Source: Kribbella sp. NBC_01245
GTDB lineage: Bacteria > Actinomycetota > Actinomycetes > Propionibacteriales > Kribbellaceae
DNA length: 64,000 nucleotides
Direction of reading: 5' to 3'
NCBI RefSeq assembly: GCF_036226525.1
Contig: NZ_CP108487.1
Location: 4,216,001-4,280,000 of the forward strand
In this document: positions 8,733-19,058 of the stretch, one piece after another
How positions within the stretch are numbered: the first letter of the stretch is position 1
How the letters are laid out: every line of letters begins with the position of its first letter
Notes under the pieces: model-generated
What the model was told of the DNA's origin: nothing
What the model saw: the letters and a program-made list of their open reading frames with translations, nothing else
The model's database searches: none
Program-made: the position numbers and the translations under genes

Positions 8733-9992
8733 CTATCCAGCCTGGCCGCGGCGATATCGCACACCGTCGGCCGCGGGCATCCGCAACCGCTGGGAGGCGA
8801 GCCCGAGCACCAGGATCGTGGTCACGTACGGCGTCATCCGGGTGAAGTCGGACGGTACCGCGTCGGTGGTGAAGAACCAGAGCGCGAACGCCAGGCCGAT
8901 CAGCAACGACATCACCGCGGGGAAGCGCAGACCGCGGCGGTACTGCAGCACCGCCACCCCCAGCAGCACGATCGCGATGATGATCAGCAGCGCGTGCACC
9001 GCCTCGCCGCCAGCGCGGAGCTGAAGCGCGTCGGTGTAGCCAAAGAGTCCGGCACCGAGCACCAGGCCGGCCGGACGCCAGTTGCCGAAGATCATCGCCG
9101 CCAGGCCGATATAGCCGCGGCCGCCGGTCTGACCGTTCTGGTAGAGCCCGGACGAGATCAGCACGATGAACGCGCCGCCCAGTCCCGCGATCGCGCCCGA
9201 GACGAGCACGGCCATGAACTTGTACCGGTAGACGTTGACGCCGAGCGTCTCCGCCGCCGTCGGGCTCTCGCCACAGGAGCGCAGCCGCAGCCCGAAAGCC
9301 GTTCGCCACAACAAGAAAGCGCTGCCCACGATCAACGCCACGGCCAGCAGCGTCAGGATCGACAGGCCGGTCGTGATCGCGCCGACGAGCGAGGCCAAGT
9401 CGGAGACCAGGAACCAGTGTTTGGCCTCCAGCGAGCCCATCGCATCGGACAGACCCGGCACCGTGATCGACAGTGGTGCGTCGATCGGCGGCGACTGGGT
9501 CGGCCCGCCACCCTTCAGGCCGGAGAAGAACGTGTCGGCGAGGAAGGCCGCCGTACCGATGGCGATGATGTTGATCGCCACACCGGAGACGATGTGGTCG
9601 ACCCCGAACGTCACCGTCGCCAACGCGTGCAAGGCCGCACCCAGGGCACCGAAGATCATCGCGCCGACGATGCCGGCCCAGGGGCCGTACCAATAGCCGA
9701 AGTAGCCCGCGCCGATGGTGCCGAGGATCATCATGCCCTCGAGGCCGATGTTCACCACGCCGGCGCGTTCCGACCACAGACCCGCCAGCGCGGCCAGGGC
9801 GATCGGCACCGAGGCGTTGACCGCCTCCCGCAACGTTCCGGTCGAGTCCATCTCGTTCGCCCCGGTGAGCACCCGGACGAAGGAGATCAGGCCGAAGCCG
9901 AGCAACAACCAGATCCAGATGCTGATCCGGCGCCGGATCACCGGTTCCGCGGGGGCCGCGGCCGGGAGCAGTTCATCAGGAGCCACGGTCAT
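8733..9992 (-). CDS. Nucleoside ABC transporter permease (NupQ/YufQ-like)
   Basis: A 419-aa multispanning permease of the branched-chain amino acid/ribose type found with BMP-family binding proteins. The core LWSERAGVVNIGLEGMMILG is the typical signature of this permease type. Many hydrophobic helices follow a short cytoplasmic N-terminus (MTVAPDELLPAAAPAE). The ATG overlaps the other permease's stop by ATGA. It should pair with the 9989-11107 product and the double ATPase. Confidence 0.9.
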   Translation of the reverse strand: MTVAPDELLPAAAPAEPVIRRRISIWIWLLLGFGLISFVRVLTGANEMDSTGTLREAVNASVPIALAALAGLWSERAGVVNIGLEGMMILGTIGAGYFGYWYGPWAGIVGAMIFGALGAALHALATVTFGVDHIVSGVAINIIAIGTAAFLADTFFSGLKGGGPTQSPPIDAPLSITVPGLSDAMGSLEAKHWFLVSDLASLVGAITTGLSILTLLAVALIVGSAFLLWRTAFGLRLRSCGESPTAAETLGVNVYRYKFMAVLVSGAIAGLGGAFIVLISSGLYQNGQTGGRGYIGLAAMIFGNWRPAGLVLGAGLFGYTDALQLRAGGEAVHALLIIIAIVLLGVAVLQYRRGLRFPAVMSLLIGLAFALWFFTTDAVPSDFTRMTPYVTTILVLGLASQRLRMPAADGVRYRRGQAG

Positions 9993-11103
9993 CGGGTCGC
10001 CTCCGGGGTCGCCTCGGCCGCCGGGGCCGAGCTACTGAGTTCCGCTGCCACCCGCTGTTGCTCCAGCGCGGCGCGGTACCGGCGGACCACCTCGTAGGCG
10101 ATCACGACGGTCAGCACGATCACGCCCTGGGTGATGGCGATGATGTCCGGTGACACCTCGGCGTTGATCTCGAGCAGGTTGCTCTGCTCGGCCAGGTATG
10201 AGAACAGCAGCGCGCCGAACGCGATACCGATCGGGTTGTTCCGGCCGAGCAGCGCCACCGCGACACCGGCGAAACCGATCCCGCTCTGGAACGTCGTGCC
10301 GTAGGCGTGCGAACTGCCGAACAGCAACGGCATCCCGATCAGACCGGCCACCGCACCACTGATCAGCATCGAGACCACCACCATCCGGCGGACGTCGATA
10401 CCGCTGGCCACGGCGGCGCTGGCCGACGTACCGGTCGCACGAAGGTTGAAGCCGAACTTGGAGCGGTTCAGCAGCACGCTGTACGCGATACCCCCGAGCA
10501 CGGCCAGTACGGACAGACCGAGCAGCTCGTTAGGGGCCGACGGCAACAACGGGATACCGGCCACCCAGCTGTCCTCGGGCAACGTCTTGGTGGCCAGGTT
10601 GCTGCCCGTGGTGACACCGACCTGGCGCAGCAGGTACGCCGTCAGGGAGACCGCGATGGCGTTCAGCATGATCGTCGAAATGACCTCGCTGATACCCCGC
10701 GTCACCTTCAGCAGACCGGCGATCGCGGCCCACGCGGCACCGACGACCATGGCCAGCAGGATCGCCACCAGCACGTTCAGCGGGCCGGGCAGCCAGCCGT
10801 ACGACGCGAAGACCGCGGCGGCGAACACCGCCACCCGGTACTGGCCTTCCACGCCGATGTTGAACAGGTTCATCCGGAACCCGATCGCGGCGGCCAGGCC
10901 GGACAGGTAGAGGATCGACGCGTTGTTGATGATGTTCACGACGTTGCGCTCGGCCGGAGCCGAGAAGATCGTGCTGAGGAAGCCCGATACGGAACTGCCC
11001 GAAGCGAGCAGGATCACACACGTGATCAGCAACGCGACGATGATCGCGAGCACCGGCGCCGCCAGCGCGAGGCCGATCCTGCGCGCGTCGAGCTTGCCGC
11101 CCA

Positions 11104-11107
<4 letters not shown>
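9989..11107 (-). CDS. Nucleoside ABC transporter permease (NupP/YufP-like)
   Basis: A 372-aa membrane permease with the family segment GFRMNLFNIGVEGQYR near residue 78 and about eight to ten hydrophobic helices. The C-terminus is a charged, Ala/Glu-rich tail. It overlaps the ATPase gene upstream and the second permease downstream by 4 bp each. Together these four products and the BMP lipoprotein form a complete guanosine/purine-nucleoside-type importer. Confidence 0.9.
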
Positions 11108-12561
<1,454 letters not shown>

Positions 12562-12741
12562 GCCGGGAAAGCTCTTGCCTATCCCGCGAAGACGAACGGC
12601 CAGCGTCGCTGTGCTGGTGCTGATGTCACACGCTCCCAGTTCCCTCCGGCGACACCCTTGTCGCCGGCTTTGCCGCCGAAACGAGCCTCGGGCCCGGACG
12701 AGAACGCTACCGCGTCACCGGCCGAGCCCGAGAAACAATCG

Positions 12742-13797
12742 TCAGAGTTTCGACGGGGCCTTCAGCTCACCGGAGATGAGCTTCGCCTTGTACTCCTCGA
12801 TCTTCGGGGCGATGTCGTCGATGAAGCCACCGCTGGTCGCGTAGCCGACACCGTCGCGCTTGATGTCGTACACGTCGAATCCGGCCTTCGAGGTGCCTTC
12901 CTTGACCAGCTTCACGTAGTCGAACACCGCGACGTCTACGCGCTTGAGCGACGAGGTCAGGATGTGCTTCTGCTGCTCGGCCGAGGCGCCCTGGTACTGG
13001 TCGGCGTCGACACCGATCGCCCACTTGCCCTCGCCCTCGGCGACCACGGCGTCGAACAGACCGTTACCGGACAGGCCCGCCGCGTGGAAGACGATGTCCG
13101 AACCGGCGTCGTACAGCGCGGTCGCCGCGGTCTTGCCACCGGCCGGGTTCGCGAACGCCTTCTCGTTGGCCTGGTCGGACAGCCACTTCATCTCGACCTT
13201 GATCGACGGGTCGACCGCCGCCACACCGGCCTTGTAGCCCGCGGCGAACGGGTCGATGATCGGGCCCGGTACACCACCGATGAAGCCGACCTTCTTGGTC
13301 TTGGTCTTCAGCGCTGCCGCGACACCGACCAGGAACGAGCCTTGCTCGACCGAGAAGACCAGGTTCGTGATGTTCGGGCCCTCGGCGAAGCCGTCCACGA
13401 CGGCGAACTTCACGTTCGGGTACTCCTTGGCGACCTTGTTCACCTCTTCGGTGTAAACGAAGCCGACGGCAACGACCGGGCTGTAGCCCGCCTCGGCGAG
13501 CGTGCGCAGCCGCTCTTCCTTGGCCGAGTCCGGCTCATCCGCCCCCGCCTCGGACTCCTCACAGGTCGCGTCCAGGTCAGTCAGGGTCTTCGCTACACCC
13601 GCTGCGGCCAGATCGTTGAAGGATTTGTCACCACGGCCGCCGATGTCGTACGCCAGGCCGACCTTGGGACCAGCGCCTTCCTTGTCAGCGCACAGTTCGT
13701 CGCTGCCGGATGCACCGGTGTTCTCCTTCTTCGCACAGCCCGCCAAAACGAGCGCCACCGTGACGGCGACTGCCGCCAGCTTGGTCGTGTGCCGCAA
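12742..13797 (-). CDS. BMP-family nucleoside-binding lipoprotein (PnrA-like)
   Basis: A 351-aa basic membrane protein family binding lipoprotein. The signal peptide ends in LAGC (Cys21). The mature start KVGLAYDIGGRGDKSFNDLA carries the aromatic and DKSFN motifs of the purine-nucleoside receptor family (PnrA, BmpA, NupN); later motifs are GFIGGVPGP and DIVFHAAGLSG. It leads the operon and is separated by 180 bp from the ATPase, a gap that holds the ambiguous ATPase start. Expected role: capture of extracellular nucleosides. Confidence 0.92.
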   Translation of the reverse strand: MRHTTKLAAVAVTVALVLAGCAKKENTGASGSDELCADKEGAGPKVGLAYDIGGRGDKSFNDLAAAGVAKTLTDLDATCEESEAGADEPDSAKEERLRTLAEAGYSPVVAVGFVYTEEVNKVAKEYPNVKFAVVDGFAEGPNITNLVFSVEQGSFLVGVAAALKTKTKKVGFIGGVPGPIIDPFAAGYKAGVAAVDPSIKVEMKWLSDQANEKAFANPAGGKTAATALYDAGSDIVFHAAGLSGNGLFDAVVAEGEGKWAIGVDADQYQGASAEQQKHILTSSLKRVDVAVFDYVKLVKEGTSKAGFDVYDIKRDGVGYATSGGFIDDIAPKIEEYKAKLISGELKAPSKL

Positions 13798-14007
13798 GAT
13801 GCCTCCTCGATCAGGTGGAAGCCCAATCGGGCATCCGATCCGCCACGATAGACCCGGTTTTGCCGCCCAGCCATCAATGATGCCCGCGCTTAATTCTCGT
13901 TACTGAATCGTAGTTTCACTCCGTCACGCTCCGATCGGCCCCGGTCGCCACCGGTGAGAACGGCGATCCGTGGCTGTCCGGGTGCCCGGCGATGGGACAA
14001 TCGCCAG

Positions 14008-15195
14008 ATGACTGCTGGTAAGACGCTGCTGCTCTCCGACGTGAAATCCCGGGTTGACGAGGTCCGGGACGAGGCAGTGGCGATTCGCCGGGACCTGCAC
14101 GCGCACCCCGAGCTCGGCTGGCATGAGGAGCGCACCACCGAGGTCCTGCGGCAGCGTCTGCTCGAGGCCGGGCTGTCCCCACAGGTATTGCCGACCGGCA
14201 CTGGGCTGATCTGCGATATCGGCTCCGGCGACACGTGTGTGGCACTGCGGGCGGACATTGACGCATTGCCAGTCACTCAGACATCCGTAACGCCGTATAG
14301 CTCGACACACGCCGGTGTGAGCCACGCCTGCGGGCACGACGTCCACAGCGCCGCCTTGATGGGTACGGCGCTTGTGCTGGCCGGGATGTCCCGGGACGGG
14401 CTACTCGACCGGCGCGTGCGACTGATCTTCCAGCCGGCCGAAGAGGTTATGCCCGGCGGTGCGCTCAGTGTGATCGCAGCCGGCGGTCTGGAGGGCGTGC
14501 ACCGGATCTACGGGCTGCACTGCGATCCGCGGCTAGAGGTCGGTCAGATTGGCCTACGCGTCGGTGCGCTCACTGCGGCGGCAGACCGCGTGCTGGTGCG
14601 GTTGACCGGTCCTGGCGGGCATACGTCGCGGCCGCACCTCACCGGCGACCTGGTCTACGCCTTGGCGACACTGGTCACGGAGTTGCCGGCGGCGCTCTCG
14701 CGGCGGGTCGACCCGCGGGCTGGGATGTCGCTGGTCTGGGGTCGCATCACGTCGGGCTCCGCGGCCAACGCCATCCCCGCACGGGGTGAGGCGGAAGGCA
14801 CCCTGCGCTGCCTCGACGTGAGCGCTTGGCGCCTCACGGCCGAGCTGATCCCGTCCCTGGCCGCACAACTCGTCTCGCCGTACGGCGTCCAGGTCGAGAT
14901 CGAGGTCACCCACGGCGTACCACCGGTGATGAACGACGCGCTCGCGATCGACGTACTGCGTAAATCCGTCGAGCAGACTCTCGGCTCGGCGGCGGTGGCC
15001 ACGACCGACCAGAGCCTTGGCGGTGAGGACTTCGCTTGGTATCTGGAGCACGCCCCGGGCGCGATGGCCCGCCTTGGCGTACGCCCGGTGGGCGTGGCGT
15101 CTGCGGCCGATCTGCACACGCCTGGCTTCACGCCGGACGAGAGCGCTATCGCCCTCGGCACTACCGTTCTCGCCGCCGCAGCCCTCTTGGACTAA
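14008..15195 (+). CDS. M20-family amidohydrolase (HipO/AbgB-type)
   Basis: A 395-aa metal-dependent amidohydrolase that should cleave an N-acyl amino acid or similar amide. The metal ligands are visible: HACGHDVH, the catalytic acids in FQPAEE, and a late His in LHTPGF. RRDLHAHPELGWHEE is the usual N-terminal signature. I chose ATG 14008 (MTAGKTLLL) over GTG 13954 because the extra residues are not like the family; no strong ribosome binding site supports either. It is a single gene read away from the nucleoside operon and towards the mutase gene. Confidence 0.88.
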   Translation: MTAGKTLLLSDVKSRVDEVRDEAVAIRRDLHAHPELGWHEERTTEVLRQRLLEAGLSPQVLPTGTGLICDIGSGDTCVALRADIDALPVTQTSVTPYSSTHAGVSHACGHDVHSAALMGTALVLAGMSRDGLLDRRVRLIFQPAEEVMPGGALSVIAAGGLEGVHRIYGLHCDPRLEVGQIGLRVGALTAAADRVLVRLTGPGGHTSRPHLTGDLVYALATLVTELPAALSRRVDPRAGMSLVWGRITSGSAANAIPARGEAEGTLRCLDVSAWRLTAELIPSLAAQLVSPYGVQVEIEVTHGVPPVMNDALAIDVLRKSVEQTLGSAAVATTDQSLGGEDFAWYLEHAPGAMARLGVRPVGVASAADLHTPGFTPDESAIALGTTVLAAAALLD

Positions 15196-15206
15196 CGGCG
15201 GCTGTT

Positions 15207-15253
15207 TTTAGAACGTGCCGGCGGGTTTTAGGCGGGTTTTAGAACGTGTCGGC
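15207..15253. repeat. Duplicated 3' end of the mutase gene
   Basis: The sequence TTTTAGAACGTGCCGGCGGG is repeated about 25 bp later as TTTTAGAACGTGTCGGCGGG, the second copy containing the mutase stop codon and its last residues. The copies are separated by AGGCGGG-like spacer sequence, itself a partial repeat. It looks like a local tandem duplication at the convergent gene junction. Confidence 0.6.
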
Positions 15254-16819
15254 GGGGATGTAGACGCCCCAGACTTCGCGAAGGGCGTCGCAGACCTCGC
15301 CGACGGTGGCGCGGGCCTTGAGCGCGTCCTTCATCGGGTAGAGGCAGTTGTCGCTGCCCCGGGCGGCCGCCTTGAGCTCGTCCAGCGCCTTGTCGACGGC
15401 GCCTTGGTCGCGCTCGGCGCGGAGGCGGGCGAGGCGCTCGACCTGCTGGGCCTCGATCGCGGGATCGACGCGGAGCGGCTCGTACGCGTCTTCCTCGGCC
15501 AGCTTGAACTTGTTCAGGCCGACGACGACCCGCTCGGCCGAGTCGATCTGCTGCGCGATCCGGTACGCCGAGCGCTCGATCTCCTGCTTCTGGAAGCCCT
15601 GCTCGATCGCCGCGACGGCACCGCCGAAGTCCTCGACCTGTTCCATCAGCTCCCGCGCGGCGGCCTCGACCTCGTCGGTCAGCGCCTCGACCACGTACGA
15701 CCCGGCGAACGGGTCCACGGTCGCGGTGATGTCGGTCTCGTAGGCCAGCACCTGCTGCGTTCGCAACGCCAGCCGGGCGGCCTTCTCGGTCGGCAGCGCG
15801 ATGGCCTCGTCGTACGAGTTGGTGTGCAGGGACTGCGTTCCACCCAGTACGGCGGCCAGGCCTTGCACAGCAACGCGAACGAGGTTGACCTCGGGCTGTT
15901 GCGCGGTGAGCTGGACGCCCGCGGTCTGGGTGTGGAAGCGCAGCATCAGGGACTTCGGGTTCTTCGCGTTGAACTCGTCGCGCATCACCTGGGCCCAGAT
16001 CCGGCGGGCCGCGCGGAACTTCGCGACCTCCTCCAGCAGCGTCGTACGGGAGACGAAGAAGAACGACAGCCGGGGCGCGAACTCGTCCACGTCGAGGCCG
16101 GACGCGACCGCGGCCCGGACGTACTCGATGCCGTCGGCAAGGGTGAACGCGATCTCCTGCGCGGGCGTCGCACCGGCCTCGGCCATGTGGTAGCCGGAGA
16201 TGGAGATCGTGTTCCAGCGCGGCAGTTCGGTCTTGCAGTACGCGAAGATGTCGCTGATCAGGCGCAGCGACTCCTTCGGCGGATAGATGTAGGTGCCGCG
16301 GGCGATGTACTCCTTGAGCACGTCGTTCTGGATCGTGCCGGTGAGCTTGCCACCGTCGACGCCCTGCTCCTCGGCGACCAGTTGGTAGAGCAGCAACAGC
16401 ACCGAGCCGGGCGCGTTGATCGTCATCGACGTCGACACCTGGTCCAGCGGGATGCGGTCGAAGAGCACCCGCATGTCGTCGATCGAGTCGATCGCCACGC
16501 CGACCTTGCCGACCTCACCGTGCGAGATCTCGGCGTCGGAGTCGTAGCCCATCTGCGTGGGCAGGTCGAACGCGACGGAAAGGCCCATCGTGCCGGCGTC
16601 GATCAGCTGGTGGTAGCGCTGGTTCGACTCGGCGGCGGTGCCGAACCCGGCGTACTGCCGCATGGTCCAGGGGCGCTGCGTGTACATCGTCGGGTAGACG
16701 CCGCGGGTGTATGGGTACTCGCCGGGCTCGCCCAGCTTCACGGCTGGGTCGAATCCCTCGAGCTTGTCGGGGCCGTAGACGGGGGCGAAGTCCCAGCCCG
16801 ACTCGGTCTGGTGGCTCAT
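15239..16819 (-). CDS. Methylmalonyl-CoA mutase-type large subunit without B12 domain
   Basis: A 526-aa acyl-CoA mutase catalytic subunit. It has the substrate barrel but ends where full mutases would continue into the cobalamin-binding domain, so it needs a separate small B12 subunit, which is not in this window. Active-site positions match methylmalonyl-CoA mutase rather than isobutyryl-CoA mutase: a Tyr in MRQYAGF (Phe in IcmA) and an Arg in EYIARGTYIYPP (Gln in IcmA). Start at ATG 16819 (MSHQTESG); a TTG three codons upstream is possible. The last codons are partly duplicated just after the stop. Likely role: succinyl-CoA/methylmalonyl-CoA interconversion or a related CoA rearrangement. 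Confidence 0.88.
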   Translation of the reverse strand: MSHQTESGWDFAPVYGPDKLEGFDPAVKLGEPGEYPYTRGVYPTMYTQRPWTMRQYAGFGTAAESNQRYHQLIDAGTMGLSVAFDLPTQMGYDSDAEISHGEVGKVGVAIDSIDDMRVLFDRIPLDQVSTSMTINAPGSVLLLLYQLVAEEQGVDGGKLTGTIQNDVLKEYIARGTYIYPPKESLRLISDIFAYCKTELPRWNTISISGYHMAEAGATPAQEIAFTLADGIEYVRAAVASGLDVDEFAPRLSFFFVSRTTLLEEVAKFRAARRIWAQVMRDEFNAKNPKSLMLRFHTQTAGVQLTAQQPEVNLVRVAVQGLAAVLGGTQSLHTNSYDEAIALPTEKAARLALRTQQVLAYETDITATVDPFAGSYVVEALTDEVEAAARELMEQVEDFGGAVAAIEQGFQKQEIERSAYRIAQQIDSAERVVVGLNKFKLAEEDAYEPLRVDPAIEAQQVERLARLRAERDQGAVDKALDELKAAARGSDNCLYPMKDALKARATVGEVCDALREVWGVYIPADTF

Positions 16820-16897
16820 AGTTTTCAACGTTAGGCCCGGACCCCTCGAACCGATACATCACGCGCGGTGACATCCCCCACGTCGCCGCCGACTACG

Positions 16898-18163
16898 TCA
16901 CATTTGCTCGTACGCCGCGGCTGGCAGGCGCTCGATCAGGTCGCAGGCGAGGTCGGTCAGCTGGTCCGCGAGCGCCTGATCCGACAGCCGTCCGTCGGCC
17001 ATCACGCACAGCGCGGCTTGCTTGAGGTGGCGGATCGTGCCGGCGGGCGCGGGGTCCAGATACTCGGTCAGGAAGGTGATCCTTGTTCGCTCGGCCCGCG
17101 GATCAGAGGCCAGCCAGGAGGTCACCTCCGGCGTCAGCACCGCTTTGGCGAAGTCGGGCCGCGCCGTGCCGGTGACGAATCTTCGGTCAAACGCCTCGTC
17201 CCCAGTTGGCACCTCGTCGTCGAAGTGGGTGATCCAGGACGGAGCGAGCACCCGGGCCGGGAGCGAGAGGGTGGGCCACGTCACCACCGGTACGGCGATC
17301 TTGACGACCACCGTCCAGGTCTCGACCTTCCACTGCTCGATCAAGGCCTCGTATCGCTCGATCTCGTGGCCGCGATGCGTCAGGCGCTGCAGGAAATGCA
17401 CGGCGCCGGCCGGGGTGTCGCCGAGGACGTCGGCCGGGATCGCGCTCACCGGCGTACCTCGTTCGTCCGCGGCGAAGTCGGCGTACACAAAGGACGGGAT
17501 CAACTCGAAAACCTTCGCGGCGTACGACGCGAGCGCGCCCAACTCGTTCCCGTTCTCGACCAGCCCGTCCCGCCAGACGACCAACGCGCGCCCTTCCAGC
17601 CTGACGCTGAAGCCCTCATGGTCGAGCAGGTAAGCCATCAACCGCGGATTCACCACCGCGTGCGCGAAGCGATCGTCATCCGCCACCACCCGGAAGGCCG
17701 CGTTGAACCGCCCGCTCTCAACCTCCAGATCAGACCCACGTACGGCATCAACCGCCACCTCACGCCGTACGGTCAACGCCGGAACCGCCCCCGGCAGCTC
17801 GACTACCGCCGCAGCCCGAACCCCACTGCGAACCCCACTCGTCCCAACGCTCGAACTCTGCTCCGCATCAGGCAGGTAATACCAACTGAACTGAACCAAC
17901 AACGCCGACCGACCGGCAATCCGCCCTTGCAGCAAATCCTGGACGTCCCGGCTGGTCCCATGCCCAAACGGCTCAGCCGGCAAATACCCCAACAACTCGT
18001 CGGAACCCCGCGTATACCGCCACCCGTTCCGAGTCCCCCACCAACTAACCAGCTGCTTCCGCTCCGCATGCTCCTGCGCCAGCACCGACCGCCACAACGC
18101 CCCCGCCCCCGCCCCCACCACCACGAGCCCACCCATCACCACCAAAACCCCGATCCACCACAT
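16898..18163 (-). CDS. Hypothetical membrane-anchored protein
   Basis: A protein of about 421 aa with a single hydrophobic N-terminal helix (WWIGVLVVMGGLVVVGAG) and a long soluble remainder, probably cytoplasmic given the basic residues after the helix. I chose ATG 18163, preceded by a G-rich GGTGGGGGG, over GTG 18187. The soluble part has two similar-looking halves (VVWRDGLVENGNELGALASYAAKVFELI near the middle and LSDQALADQLTDLACDLIERL at the end), but I do not recognise a domain. It stands alone, divergent from the AbrB-like gene. Confidence 0.65.
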   Translation of the reverse strand: MWWIGVLVVMGGLVVVGAGAGALWRSVLAQEHAERKQLVSWWGTRNGWRYTRGSDELLGYLPAEPFGHGTSRDVQDLLQGRIAGRSALLVQFSWYYLPDAEQSSSVGTSGVRSGVRAAAVVELPGAVPALTVRREVAVDAVRGSDLEVESGRFNAAFRVVADDDRFAHAVVNPRLMAYLLDHEGFSVRLEGRALVVWRDGLVENGNELGALASYAAKVFELIPSFVYADFAADERGTPVSAIPADVLGDTPAGAVHFLQRLTHRGHEIERYEALIEQWKVETWTVVVKIAVPVVTWPTLSLPARVLAPSWITHFDDEVPTGDEAFDRRFVTGTARPDFAKAVLTPEVTSWLASDPRAERTRITFLTEYLDPAPAGTIRHLKQAALCVMADGRLSDQALADQLTDLACDLIERLPAAAYEQM

Positions 18164-18220
18164 CCCCCCACCCAACCAAACCCCCACTCCAGCCAGTGGC
18201 CCTGTTGGGTAGGTTCGGCG

Positions 18221-18314
18221 CCCTATTCCGAGTGTCGACCCTCGGAATGGGGGGTGGACTCGCCAAATTTCGAGGGCCGGCTCCCCATTCCGGGTGCCGA
18301 CACCCGGAATAGGG
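18221..18314. repeat. Double-hairpin palindromic element
   Basis: Two 32-bp arms (18221-18252 and 18283-18314) are inverted copies matching at 28 of 32 positions. Each arm is itself a hairpin: the left pairs ATTCCGAG with CTCGGAAT, the right pairs ATTCCGGGTG with CACCCGGAAT. The left and right internal stems differ but each remains self-complementary. It lies in the divergent region between the membrane protein and the AbrB-type gene, so it is not a simple terminator. Confidence 0.75.
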
Positions 18315-18413
18315 AGCGGCTAGTGCCGACGGCGGGCGAGCGGCTGAGCAGATCGCCATTCGTGCACTGGAAGATGATTGTCGACAGGAACTCTTACGGA
18401 CCAGGAGTGCACG

Positions 18414-18647
18414 ATGCGCATCACGTCGAAAGGACGGGTCACCATCCCGATCGCCGTACGTCGGCAGCTCGGGCTCGATGGGGGTGATGAGGTGCGGATT
18501 GTGGTGGACGGGGACAGCGCACGCGTCATCCGGGTTGTCGGTGACGAGTCCGCTGGTCGGCGGCTGGCGCGCCGGCTCCGTGGCAGTGGGTCGAGCGGCA
18601 TGGCCACGGACGAGATCATGGAACTGCTACGTGGCGGAGTGGGATGA
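18414..18647 (+). CDS. AbrB/MazE/SpoVT-type DNA-binding protein
   Basis: A 77-aa swapped-hairpin AbrB-fold protein: MRITSKGRVTIPIAVRRQLG is the classic N-terminal domain, followed by an Arg-rich tail with GMATDEIMELLRG, a form common in VapB-type antitoxins that neutralise PIN toxins. The ATG at 18414 has a good ribosome binding site (CCAGGAG, 7 nt away); an upstream start at 18378 is unnecessary. The expected PIN-domain toxin is missing; a different 120-aa frame follows 6 bp later in the same reading frame. Confidence 0.85.
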   Translation: MRITSKGRVTIPIAVRRQLGLDGGDEVRIVVDGDSARVIRVVGDESAGRRLARRLRGSGSSGMATDEIMELLRGGVG

Positions 18648-18653
18648 GGGTTC

Positions 18654-19016
18654 GTGTGTGAGTACGGCGTTGATCGCGACGAGCTTTGCCTGGTCCATCT
18701 CACCGTGGCGCCGGAGGACGAGCCGGGGCCGGACACATTCCACGGCGGCGCGCGAGGTACGGACGGCTTCGGCGGTACGACGTACGGGCCGATGCGGTTT
18801 CAAACGCGGTTCACCGGCACGATGCTGATTGGTGCCGAGTACAACAACGCGAACTACCGGACCAGGGGTGCTCCCCTGCCGTGGATGTACGACCAGGTGC
18901 GCGAGCTCGTCTTCGCCGAAGGCCGGCTGATCTCCACGCTTGACCGCTCGGCCGACATGGCCCGCCTCCACGAAGCCGACACGGTCCGCTACTTGCGCCG
19001 GATGAGCGCGAGGTGA
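18654..19016 (+). CDS. Hypothetical 120-aa protein downstream of the AbrB-type gene
   Basis: Starting at GTG 18654, this frame is in phase with the AbrB gene and separated from it only by TGA-GGG-TTC. Codon use is typical of real genes here. Visible features are GARGTDGFGGTTYGPMRF, FTGTMLIGAEYNNANYRT and a helical C-terminus (DMARLHEADTVRYLRRM). There is no PIN-type acidic triad (no N-terminal DTN/DAS motif), so it is not a standard VapC. I do not recognise the family. It could be an unconventional partner of the AbrB protein or an unrelated gene. Confidence 0.5.
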   Translation: MCEYGVDRDELCLVHLTVAPEDEPGPDTFHGGARGTDGFGGTTYGPMRFQTRFTGTMLIGAEYNNANYRTRGAPLPWMYDQVRELVFAEGRLISTLDRSADMARLHEADTVRYLRRMSAR

Positions 19017-19058
19017 CGGTTGATGGGGCGAGGGGTACGGCCTCGCCCCACCTAGGGG

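Noticed and set aside
16740..16760. GGTCGAATCCC resembling the T-arm of a tRNA.
   Set aside because: It lies inside the mutase coding sequence and no acceptor or anticodon stems can be folded around it.
18644..18659. ATG overlapping the AbrB stop as the start of a PIN toxin.
   Set aside because: The frame ends after five codons (MRVRV); no PIN acidic motif is found in any frame of the next 400 bp.
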